Shown here: positions 1-5,016 of the stretch, piece by piece
Numbering within the stretch: the stretch's first letter is position 1
Layout: each line of letters begins with the position of its first letter
The notes under the pieces: model-generated
The model's database searches: none
Seen by the model: only the letters and a program-made list of their open reading frames with translations
Told to the model about the DNA's origin: nothing
DNA from: Clostridia bacterium
Lineage (GTDB): Bacteria; Bacillota; Clostridia; Oscillospirales; CAG-272
Length of the DNA stretch: 5,016 bases
Direction: 5' to 3'
NCBI GenBank assembly: GCA_017395885.1
Contig: JAFQNM010000277.1
Coordinates: 1 to 5,016, forward strand
Translations under genes and position numbers: made by a program

Positions 1-123
1 GCCCTTTCAAGTCCTGTCGTACCTTTGTACGCTTACAGGAACCCCCAAAAGCTCGCAAGCTCACTTTCGGGGAACCCCTCCGACGGACTTGAAATGACGA
101 AATCTGCATCCTTCTCGACAGCC
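1..123 (+). repeat. Left copy of a structured direct repeat (at least 123 bp)
   Basis: All 123 bases recur without a mismatch, in the same orientation, at 4894-5016. The copy begins at the window edge, so its true left end is unknown. The sequence is strongly self-complementary. TTTCAAGTCC (5-14) pairs perfectly with GGACTTGAAA (85-94). Inside that closing stem are two hairpins: 15-37 (CGTAC/GTACG around a CTTT loop, extended by TGT/ACA across a CTT bulge) and 43-72 (CCCC/GGGG, AAA/TTT and AGCT/AGCT with small bulges). Together they form a plausible three-way junction on either strand. A single-stranded tail (95-123) follows and leads into the hairpins at 129-183. No transposase or integrase is near. 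It looks like a dispersed intergenic element (REP/MITE-like or a structured RNA); which one cannot be decided here. Confidence 0.9.
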
Positions 124-128
124 TGAGG

Positions 129-158
129 CAGCTTGTCGATATCTTTATCGACAAGCTG
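129..158 (+). other. Perfect 12-bp hairpin just after the left repeat
   Basis: CAGCTTGTCGAT (129-140) and ATCGACAAGCTG (147-158) are exact reverse complements around the six-base loop ATCTTT. There is no T run on either side, so it is not a classical terminator alone. It abuts the next hairpin with no spacer, and the pair may act as a tandem 3' stabilising or terminating structure. An alternative fold pairs TCGACA at 115-120, inside the repeat, with TGTCGA at 134-139. This alternative competes with the 12-bp stem and is much weaker. Confidence 0.75.
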
Positions 159-183
159 AACCACCGGCAAAGCCGGTGGTTTT
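159..183 (+). terminator. Rho-independent-type terminator, best on the + strand
   Basis: AACCACCGGC (159-168) pairs perfectly with GCCGGTGGTT (172-181) around an AAA loop. The stem is GC-rich, and the + strand reads TTTT at 180-183 immediately after GCCGGTGG. On the minus strand the hairpin begins 3-5 nt beyond the patatin stop codon, but it is followed by TTCAGC rather than a proper T run. It is therefore a good terminator for + strand transcripts from the left repeat side and a weaker one for the operon. It probably works in both directions at a convergent boundary. Direction is inferred from the T run only. Confidence 0.75.
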
Positions 184-185
184 GA

Positions 186-1037
186 CTATTGATCGCTGAG
201 AAAGCGCTGTATTTTTGAAAGATGCCGTTCTCCCTCCTTGCGGCCAAGGTCGTAAACGAGGCGAAGCACCTGTGGGTCCTTCTCCAGCCGCTTTATGGGA
301 AGCACTTCGGGCGGTCTGATAACAAGGGCTGAGCCCTCCTTTTCCCTCTTTGCTATATAATCAAGGGTCTCGTTATAGACCAGATGGCGGCGGGCCATTG
401 CCTCGGCCACCTTTGGATATTTGGGCAGGCACAGCCTGCAGAGGCGGTGAGAGGAGCTTTTTTCTTTTCTGAAGCCCTCAGGCTGGGTCAGAATGACCAC
501 GTTTTTTTCATAGCCCTTGCTCTCAAAGAATCGGATAGGCACCGAATCTGCTATTCCTCCGTCCAGAAGCATTCTGCCCCCAACCGCCACAGGGCGGGAT
601 ACCATAGGGAGTGAGGCTGAGGCTCTGAAGTGGAGAAGGTCGTCTCCCATTCCGTCATAGCACTTGTGGTAAACCGTTTCTCCCGTTTCGCAGTCGAAGG
701 AGACCGTATAAAACTCCATAGGGTTTTCGGTAAAGGTCTTCGTATCGAAAATATCCAGCTCGAAGGGGATACGGTGATAGCAGAAATCCGCACCGAAAAG
801 GTCTCCCGTTTTTATAAGGTTACGAAGGCTGCAGAAGCGCTTGTCGCCTGCGTATTTTATGTTATATCTGGCCGCACGGCCTATCTGGCGGGATTTATAG
901 TTGCAGCCGAAGGCGGCACCGGCGGAAACGCCTACCGCACCGTGGAATTCCACTCCGTTTTCCATCATAACGTCGCAAACTCCGCAGGTGAAGAGGCCTC
1001 TCATCGCTCCGCCCTCCAGGATAAGTCCTTTTTTCAT
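186..1037 (-). CDS. Patatin-like phospholipase (YjjU-like family)
   Basis: This 283-residue protein is a cytoplasmic-type serine lipase/acyl hydrolase of the patatin fold. The family hydrolyses acyl esters of phospholipids or related lipids with a Ser-Asp dyad. Visible motifs are the oxyanion-hole loop EGGAMRG (residues 8-14), the nucleophile elbow GVSAG (36-40, Ser38) and the catalytic DGG (159-161, Asp159). The third position of the glycine loop is Ala where many patatins have Gly. There is no signal peptide or membrane segment. The length fits single-domain bacterial patatins of the YjjU type. The start is fixed by the glycine-rich first beta strand beginning at residue 4, but the 8-nt gap after the upstream stop (AAGCAAGC) has no good Shine-Dalgarno site, so translation probably relies on coupling to the glycosyltransferase gene. 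It is the last gene of the operon and ends in TAG (186-188). The lipase-fold assignment is firm; substrate and link to glycan synthesis are unknown. Confidence 0.9.
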   Translation of the reverse strand: MKKGLILEGGAMRGLFTCGVCDVMMENGVEFHGAVGVSAGAAFGCNYKSRQIGRAARYNIKYAGDKRFCSLRNLIKTGDLFGADFCYHRIPFELDIFDTKTFTENPMEFYTVSFDCETGETVYHKCYDGMGDDLLHFRASASLPMVSRPVAVGGRMLLDGGIADSVPIRFFESKGYEKNVVILTQPEGFRKEKSSSHRLCRLCLPKYPKVAEAMARRHLVYNETLDYIAKREKEGSALVIRPPEVLPIKRLEKDPQVLRLVYDLGRKEGERHLSKIQRFLSDQ

Positions 1038-1045
1038 GCTTGCTT

Positions 1046-1993
1046 TTATTTTTTCATTATAAGCTTAAGAAGCTTTATCTGCTTTCTGACAGCCAGCTCG
1101 CAGAAGACCTTTACCTTTATGCCGCTTGCTTTATAATACTTGTTCTTTCGCCAGCCGGGGAAATCCTTTTTCATTATGCCGGCGATCCTTTTAATATCCT
1201 CAACTCCCTCGGGATAATCAAGATATCTGAGGGTTGAGAGGTGGAGGAGATGCTCTATATAGAGGTATTCAAGCTCCTCCTTATATTTTGTGTTTTCAAA
1301 GGCCTTTTTCAGAGAATCGAGCACGAAATAGATGCTGGCCAGCTTTTTGTTATAGGTCTTCTGGCGCATCGTTGAGCCCTCGTGGATGATATAGTGGTAG
1401 AAGGCATCGGGCATATAGCCGATCTTCTGTGTATAGAGCACGAGGCGGGGGATGAGCTCAAAATCCTCGTAGATATAGTTTTCCAGAAATCTGAGGCCGT
1501 TATCCTGCAGAACGTTTCTTCTGATGACCTTTGTGCAGGGGGAGGACTCATAGATAACGTATTTGATATCTATGGGCAGCTCCTTTTGCAGAACTCTGTC
1601 GCAGTATATGGGCTCTCTGCCGTCCTGCTCTACCCAGTAGTTGAAGCAAACGATATCAAGTCCGTTCTCCATAGCAAAGCTGTATGTCTTTTCGCAGGTG
1701 GTGGTTTCAACGTAGTCGTCGCTGTCCACGAAGAAGAGAAATTCGCCCCGGGCGTTGTCAATACCAAGGTTTCTGGCAGAGGACTGGCCACGGTTTTCCT
1801 GAGCGAAGCTCTTTATAAGATGGGGGTATCTTTTTTCGTAGTCGTCGATGATAGCCTGAGAGTTATCGGGGCTTCCGTCGTTAACGATTATGATCTCAAT
1901 ATCCTGCAGGGTCTGGCCAACGAGGGTATCGAGGCACTTGGGCAGATCCTTTTCGCAATTATAAACTGGAACGATAATACTGAATTTCGGCAT
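1046..1993 (-). CDS. Family 2 glycosyltransferase (GT-A fold)
   Basis: The 315-residue protein would transfer a sugar from a nucleotide-sugar donor to a growing lipid-linked surface glycan on the cytoplasmic face of the membrane. The N-terminal GT2 domain (about residues 3-200) shows the opening strand SIIVPVYN (5-12), the nucleotide-binding VNDGS (37-41, Asp39), ENRGQSSARN (66-75), the metal-binding DSDD (90-93), and an acidic YEDFEL segment (175-180) where the catalytic base of the family lies. The C-terminal ~110 residues are helical-looking and end in a very basic tail, which may hold the enzyme at the membrane. No transmembrane segment is obvious. The start is supported by AAGGAG at 2003-2008, 9 nt upstream of ATG. 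The gene lies 15 nt after the glycerophosphotransferase gene and 8 nt before the patatin gene. Donor sugar and linkage cannot be predicted from sequence. Confidence 0.93.
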   Translation of the reverse strand: MPKFSIIVPVYNCEKDLPKCLDTLVGQTLQDIEIIIVNDGSPDNSQAIIDDYEKRYPHLIKSFAQENRGQSSARNLGIDNARGEFLFFVDSDDYVETTTCEKTYSFAMENGLDIVCFNYWVEQDGREPIYCDRVLQKELPIDIKYVIYESSPCTKVIRRNVLQDNGLRFLENYIYEDFELIPRLVLYTQKIGYMPDAFYHYIIHEGSTMRQKTYNKKLASIYFVLDSLKKAFENTKYKEELEYLYIEHLLHLSTLRYLDYPEGVEDIKRIAGIMKKDFPGWRKNKYYKASGIKVKVFCELAVRKQIKLLKLIMKK

Positions 1994-2002
1994 AGCTCAA
2001 GG

Positions 2003-2008
2003 CTCCTT
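2003..2008 (-). promoter_or_regulatory. Shine-Dalgarno site for the glycosyltransferase gene
   Basis: The minus strand reads AAGGAG with a 9-nt spacer to the ATG at 1993. It starts directly after the TGA stop of the upstream gene, so the whole 15-nt intergenic gap is essentially ribosome binding site plus spacer. It fixes the start of the family 2 glycosyltransferase. Confidence 0.85.
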
Positions 2009-3139
2009 TCAAAGTCCTGCTTTTTCAATAATGAAGTCTGTCACACGGGCAGAGCTGTTTCCGTCGCCGTTGAAGTTCACCCGCCTGCAAATGGTGCGGC
2101 GAGCATCTCTCAGTCGGTCCTCTCCTGCAGAAACGGCAGAAACGAAGGTGCACAGCTCGGCAAGGGTATATACCTTTTCGCCTCCCTCAAGAAGCTCCTC
2201 GGTTCCCTCGGCAAAGCCGGGGACCTTTTTGTATTCCTCATAATCCTCCCAAACAAGGGCGATAGGCTTGTCGCAAAGGGTAAAATCGTAGTAGATCGAG
2301 GAATAGTCGGTAATAAGAGCATCGCAGCTGCCCACAAACTCGTAGGAGGAGATGCTGTTCTCTTTAAAGAAGGAATCGTCTATAAACCTGATGTTGGAGA
2401 GGCCCATATCCTTCACGTAGCTGACGTCCTGAGCAAAATGAGGCTTCAGCACGATAAGCGTTTCTTCTTTTTTGCAAAGGTCGTTAAGGATCTTAGCAGA
2501 TTCGGGGTCGTGGATAATGGGGAGCGAGCTGCCCTTTGAAACAACGCCGCCGTTCTGATGCTGGCGGTAGGTAGGGTACCAGACGATTATTTTTTTGAAG
2601 CTGCATTCGGGGAACATTGGATGAAGGTCACGGTTGGCACCAACAAGAGCATCGTTTCTGGGAAATCCGAGAGAGAAGATCTTTTCTTTGGGGGCGCCGA
2701 ACTCTGCCTCACAGAGAAAGGCAACGTCCTCTCCTGCGGAGAGGCAGTAGTCCATTTTCTCGGGAAACTCGTTGTAGTAGCCGGAGAGGCATTTTATGGT
2801 GGTTCCGTGAGAGAGGTAGAACGAGGTCTGTCCGTCTCTCAGGCTCCAGAGCCAGTCGTTGCAGCAGATAAAGCAGCGGGCCATATATTTTTTCAGGAGG
2901 ATCCTTTTGGAGTTCTCCATTTTGATATAGCTCACGTTCTTTATTTTGGGCAGGTCTTCTGCAGGCTCCTTAGAGAGCAGCCAGAGCATTTTATATTTTT
3001 TGTTAAGTCCCCTCTTGATCATTTCGTCAAAAACGGCCTTGGAGTTATCTGAAAGGTCAGGTGCGCTTTCAAACATGATAAGTCTTTTTGTGGGGAGCTT
3101 GTTTATTATCTTTTTTGCAAGGCCTTTGATAAAGGACAT
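2009..3139 (-). CDS. CDP-glycerol glycerophosphotransferase (TagB/TagF-like)
   Basis: The 376-residue protein belongs to the CDP-glycerol:glycerophosphate glycerophosphotransferase family (GT-B-like), which transfers glycerol-phosphate from CDP-glycerol to teichoic acid or other surface-glycan acceptors at the inner membrane face. Family hallmarks appear in order: LSHGTTIK (109-116, His111 matching a catalytic His), GFPRNDAL (158-165), VWYPTYR (186-192), VLKPHF (230-235, His234 matching the second conserved His) and ITDYSSIYYDF (276-286, nucleotide/phosphate binding). The length fits the bare catalytic domain (TagB-like or short polymerase) with no fused glycosyltransferase domain. The start codon overlaps the flippase stop by one base (TAATG), and a weak AAGGGCGG site lies 7 nt upstream, so the two genes are translationally coupled. 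Whether it adds one unit or polymerises is not visible. The family call is firm; the acceptor is unknown. No CDP-glycerol synthase gene (tagD-like) is in the window. Confidence 0.93.
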   Translation of the reverse strand: MSFIKGLAKKIINKLPTKRLIMFESAPDLSDNSKAVFDEMIKRGLNKKYKMLWLLSKEPAEDLPKIKNVSYIKMENSKRILLKKYMARCFICCNDWLWSLRDGQTSFYLSHGTTIKCLSGYYNEFPEKMDYCLSAGEDVAFLCEAEFGAPKEKIFSLGFPRNDALVGANRDLHPMFPECSFKKIIVWYPTYRQHQNGGVVSKGSSLPIIHDPESAKILNDLCKKEETLIVLKPHFAQDVSYVKDMGLSNIRFIDDSFFKENSISSYEFVGSCDALITDYSSIYYDFTLCDKPIALVWEDYEEYKKVPGFAEGTEELLEGGEKVYTLAELCTFVSAVSAGEDRLRDARRTICRRVNFNGDGNSSARVTDFIIEKAGL

Positions 3140-4605
3140 TATTTTTCCGCCCTTCTGTTCAAAATATTTTTGAACATATTAATAAAATAATTGAAATTCT
3201 CGTTTTTGGTAACGATGCTTATTAGAATATAAGCTGCAGCACCGCAGATTATCTGGAGAAGGAGGAGAAGCAGCCTGTTCATGGGTATGAAATTCATTGC
3301 ATAAACGGCTCCGCCCATTGCCAGCGACGTGAGAAGGTTCGGCAGAATATCCATTATCTGCATACCGTAGCGGTAGCCGATAAGCTTTCTGTTGGGATAG
3401 GTGTTTACTGCGGTTGCAATAAGGGTGTTGATAATGGAGGTCACCGCAAGCATTTCCGGCTTATCGGAAAGGAGGATAAATGCAACGATAGTAACGAGGT
3501 AGAGAGATTTTTTGATAACCTCAAGAATGAGGATGATATCGCTTCTGCCGATGGCGCGGATAGCCTGGAGGTTGCCGTTCTGAATAATGTTGAACATATA
3601 GCTGAGGCAGAAGATCTGGATATAGATGGAGGCAGGCATCCACTTGTCTGTGAGAACAACGGAAACGAAGTTATCCGAAACGGCGAGAAAGCCCACCATA
3701 AGGGGGAAGATGAGATAGGAGGAGACTCTCATAAACCGTCTCGTATAGCGGAGAACTGCCTCAGTGTCGTCCTGCAGCTTTGATATAACGGGGAAAAGAA
3801 CAGCCGAGAAGGTATCGCTGATGGTGTTGGAGATAAGGGTGGGAAAGCTTTTTCCCTTGGTGTAGTATGAAAGGTCGGCGCCTGAGAAGCGGATTCCGAT
3901 AATGAGGGGGTTGATCTCCTCATAAATAACGCTGATAAGGGAGGAAACGAGTATTTTCCAGCTGTAGCCAAACAGGCCCTTCAGACGCTTCCAGGAAAAT
4001 GCCAGAACGAATCTAATCTTGGTTGTGAGAAAGAGAATAAGGGTGTCTATGCAGGTGTTGGTCATCTGCTGAGCCACCAGCGCCCAGGGGCCGAAGCCCA
4101 TAAGGGCCAGAGCTATTCCCACAAAGGCGGAGATAACGGTGCCTATAATGGTGGAATAGAAGAATTTTTTAAACTGGAGAGTGCTCGAAACGTAAGCACA
4201 GAGAACGCTTTTAACGGCGTTGACGATAAGGGTGAGGCCCATTATCCTGATAACGGCAACGAGAATGGGAGCGCTGTAAAGGTCAGCAATAAGGGGGGCC
4301 GTGAAAAACAGGATGGAATAAAGGATGAGAGAAACGCCAATGCTCACGTAGAGAACCGTTGAGTAGTCCTTAACGTCCGTTTCCTTTTTTTGAATAAGGG
4401 CAGTGTTGAAGCCGGAGGAAATGAAAACGTTGGCAAAGGTAAAGAATATGGTAACAATGCTGATAACACTGTAATCATCGGGGGAGAGAAGCCTTGCCAG
4501 AACGATGGCAACAATTGTGGAAACGAGCTGGGCACCTATGCGCTCTGCGAATTTCCATATCATGCCGGAGAGCGTGCTTTTCTGCAAAGAGCCGCCGTTT
4601 TCCAT
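3139..4605 (-). CDS. Polysaccharide flippase (Wzx/MOP family, WzxC/TuaB-like)
   Basis: The 488-residue integral membrane protein has the hydrophobic pattern and length of MOP-superfamily exporters, with roughly 12-14 transmembrane helices. These proteins flip undecaprenyl-linked glycans from the cytoplasmic to the outer face of the membrane. Seen in the sequence are the N-terminal SGMIWKFAERIGAQLVSTIV (13-32) followed by LARLLSPDDYSV (36-47), typical of the WzxC-like branch; KWMPASIYIQ (321-330); and the AIGRSD loop (351-356). Long hydrophobic runs lie at about 43-64, 84-104, 150-170, 296-316, 357-380 and 444-465. It is the first gene of the operon, with a good Shine-Dalgarno site and a consensus promoter just upstream. 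It ends in TAA overlapping the next start by one base. The family call is strong. The cargo is inferred from neighbours to be a glycerol-phosphate-bearing glycan. No polymerase or priming transferase is nearby. Confidence 0.93.
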   Translation of the reverse strand: MENGGSLQKSTLSGMIWKFAERIGAQLVSTIVAIVLARLLSPDDYSVISIVTIFFTFANVFISSGFNTALIQKKETDVKDYSTVLYVSIGVSLILYSILFFTAPLIADLYSAPILVAVIRIMGLTLIVNAVKSVLCAYVSSTLQFKKFFYSTIIGTVISAFVGIALALMGFGPWALVAQQMTNTCIDTLILFLTTKIRFVLAFSWKRLKGLFGYSWKILVSSLISVIYEEINPLIIGIRFSGADLSYYTKGKSFPTLISNTISDTFSAVLFPVISKLQDDTEAVLRYTRRFMRVSSYLIFPLMVGFLAVSDNFVSVVLTDKWMPASIYIQIFCLSYMFNIIQNGNLQAIRAIGRSDIILILEVIKKSLYLVTIVAFILLSDKPEMLAVTSIINTLIATAVNTYPNRKLIGYRYGMQIMDILPNLLTSLAMGGAVYAMNFIPMNRLLLLLLQIICGAAAYILISIVTKNENFNYFINMFKNILNRRAEK

Positions 4606-4608
4606 GGT

Positions 4609-4618
4609 ATCACCTTCT
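4609..4618 (-). promoter_or_regulatory. Shine-Dalgarno site of the flippase gene
   Basis: The minus strand reads AGAAGGTGAT, then ACC, then ATG. AAGG lies 7 nt from the start, and GGTGAT matches the 16S 3' end (ATCACC). It is the only strong site near the 5' end and selects the ATG at 4605, ahead of the conserved N-terminal helix. Confidence 0.8.
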
Positions 4619-4637
4619 TTTCATACTATATCATCTC

Positions 4638-4666
4638 ATTATACTACAGATATTATGAAAAGTCAA
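4638..4666 (-). promoter_or_regulatory. Sigma-A type promoter of the operon
   Basis: On the minus strand, TTGACT (4666-4661) is followed after exactly 17 nt by TATAAT (4643-4638), a one-mismatch -35 and a perfect -10. The expected start of transcription is near 4631, which leaves a 5' leader of only about 26 nt before the flippase ATG. There is no room for a riboswitch or leader attenuator. No obvious operator palindrome overlaps the -10 or the start site. The short leader and near-consensus boxes suggest constitutive or strongly expressed transcription. Confidence 0.88.
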
Positions 4667-4703
4667 ACGCAATGAGAAAAAGCGGGAGGCCTTGGAGGTA
4701 GGC

Positions 4704-4747
4704 AAAAATAAGAACTATTCGCTGCAAAATTGCAGCGAATAGTTCTT
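4704..4747 (-). terminator. Strong minus-strand rho-independent terminator
   Basis: AAGAACTATTCGCTGC (4710-4725) pairs perfectly with GCAGCGAATAGTTCTT (4732-4747) around AAAATT, a 16-bp stem. Read on the minus strand, the hairpin is followed by ATTTTTG (4709-4703), giving a U tract; the + strand side has none. It lies upstream of the operon promoter, so it cannot attenuate the operon. It must end a transcript coming from beyond the right side of the window or starting in 4748-4893, and so insulates the operon. Confidence 0.85.
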
Positions 4748-4856
4748 CAGACTGTCGAAGAAGGCGCAGACCGCAAATATATGTAAAACAAAGACAGCCG
4801 GATCGAAACTTTAACTGTAAACGGCAAAAGCAACAAATAATTAAAGTCACATTAAA
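4748..4856. other. Intergenic stretch with no recognised gene
   Basis: No ORF with a credible start, ribosome site or family motif is visible on either strand, and no tRNA or known riboswitch was recognised. Base composition is AT-rich toward the right. On the minus strand, 4762-4747 reads TTCTTCGACAGTCTGA directly before the terminator hairpin. This resembles TTCTCGACAGCCTGA at 112-126 on the + strand. The stretch may be the 3' part of a minus-strand transcript that enters from the right or begins here. Confidence 0.5.
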
Positions 4857-4884
4857 GAAATCCCCTGAATAATCGGGGGATTTC
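4857..4884 (+). terminator. Hairpin beside the right repeat, possible terminator
   Basis: GAAATCCCC (4857-4865) pairs with GGGGATTTC (4876-4884). In + strand RNA the stem extends by a U-G wobble (4866/4875) and a G-C pair (4867/4874) around AAUAAU. On the minus strand the same wobble position becomes an A-C mismatch, so the longer fold favours + strand transcription. The following sequence (AAGCTTTTC) is only a poor U tract, so terminator activity is uncertain. It ends 9 nt before the visible right repeat and could be part of a longer element. Confidence 0.5.
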
Positions 4885-4893
4885 AAGCTTTTC

Positions 4894-5016
4894 GCCCTTT
4901 CAAGTCCTGTCGTACCTTTGTACGCTTACAGGAACCCCCAAAAGCTCGCAAGCTCACTTTCGGGGAACCCCTCCGACGGACTTGAAATGACGAAATCTGC
5001 ATCCTTCTCGACAGCC
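4894..5016 (+). repeat. Right copy of the structured direct repeat
   Basis: Identical to bases 1-123 over all 123 positions and in the same orientation. It is cut by the window's right edge, so it may continue. The closing stem falls at 4898-4907 and 4978-4987, with the two internal hairpins at 4908-4930 and 4936-4965. The sequence left of this copy (hairpin 4857-4884, then AAGCTTTTC) cannot be compared with the left copy, whose left flank is outside the window. With the left copy it brackets the whole operon with its promoter and insulating terminator, a unit of about 4.77 kb between the repeats. Confidence 0.9.

Noticed and set aside
5..94. tRNA gene suggested by the branched fold
   Set aside because: The fold has a 10-bp closing stem and only two inner hairpins, with no anticodon arm of correct size, no GTTC T-loop and no CCA or discriminator arrangement.
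1056..1061. A perfect TATAAT on the minus strand just before the patatin gene, as an internal promoter
   Set aside because: No -35-like hexamer lies 16-18 nt upstream, and the surrounding bases encode the Lys-rich end of the glycosyltransferase, where such AT-rich strings arise by chance.
630..1136. A 168-codon + strand open frame opposite the patatin gene
   Set aside because: It is antisense to a patatin gene with intact catalytic motifs, and has no family motif of its own. Treated as a shadow frame.
1382..2539. A 385-codon open frame on the + strand opposite the glycosyltransferase and glycerophosphotransferase genes
   Set aside because: It lies wholly antisense to two genes with clear family motifs, crosses their boundary, shows no recognisable domain, and no promoter or convincing ribosome site was seen. 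It is explained by the low use of codons whose complements are stops.
4653..4886. A 77-codon minus-strand open frame upstream of the operon
   Set aside because: It runs through the 16-bp terminator hairpin and covers the -35 box of the operon promoter. No ribosome site or motif was seen, and its Cys/Phe/Leu-rich composition is typical of chance frames.
1..5016. Composite transposon, integron or CRISPR array explanation for the two repeats
   Set aside because: There is no transposase or integrase gene, no repeat-spacer periodicity (only two copies 4.9 kb apart) and no recognisable attachment site. Target-site duplications cannot be tested because both copies are cut by the window edges.

Overview
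The window holds one compact four-gene operon on the minus strand (about 4605 down to 186), flanked on both sides by the same structured repeat. From the minus-strand 5' end the genes encode a Wzx/MOP-family polysaccharide flippase, a CDP-glycerol glycerophosphotransferase of the TagB/TagF type, a GT-A fold family 2 glycosyltransferase, and a patatin-like phospholipase. The gene families, the strong Shine-Dalgarno sites, the consensus sigma-A promoter and the mid-range GC content point to a Firmicute, most likely a gut-type Clostridia (Ruminococcaceae/Oscillospiraceae-like). That taxonomic guess is inference; no marker gene is present.

Layout from left to right. Bases 1-123 are the left copy of the repeat, running off the window edge. 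Bases 129-183 carry two back-to-back hairpins, the second a rho-independent-type terminator whose T run lies on the + strand; they sit between + strand repeat sequence and the end of the operon. Bases 186-4605 are the operon. Its genes are separated by 8 and 15 nt or overlap by 1 nt, so they are almost certainly co-transcribed. Bases 4606-4893 form the upstream control region: a Shine-Dalgarno site, a near-perfect promoter (TTGACT, 17 nt, TATAAT) and, directly upstream of it, a strong minus-strand terminator that insulates the operon from transcription entering from the right. Beyond these lie about 110 nt with no recognised gene and a further hairpin. Bases 4894-5016 are the right copy of the repeat, identical to the left copy over all 123 visible bases and in the same orientation.

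Functionally, the glycosyltransferase and the glycerophosphotransferase would build or decorate a lipid-linked surface glycan with glycerol-phosphate, giving a teichoic-acid-like or phosphoglycerol-substituted polymer, and the flippase would move it across the membrane. No priming transferase, polymerase or CDP-glycerol synthase is visible, so the cassette must draw on functions encoded elsewhere. The role of the patatin-like lipase is unknown; lipid turnover linked to glycan assembly is only a hypothesis. The best candidate for something unusual is the pair of identical structured repeats bracketing a self-contained surface-glycan operon. They could act as homology for swapping or losing the cassette, or as a dispersed 3'-end RNA element.
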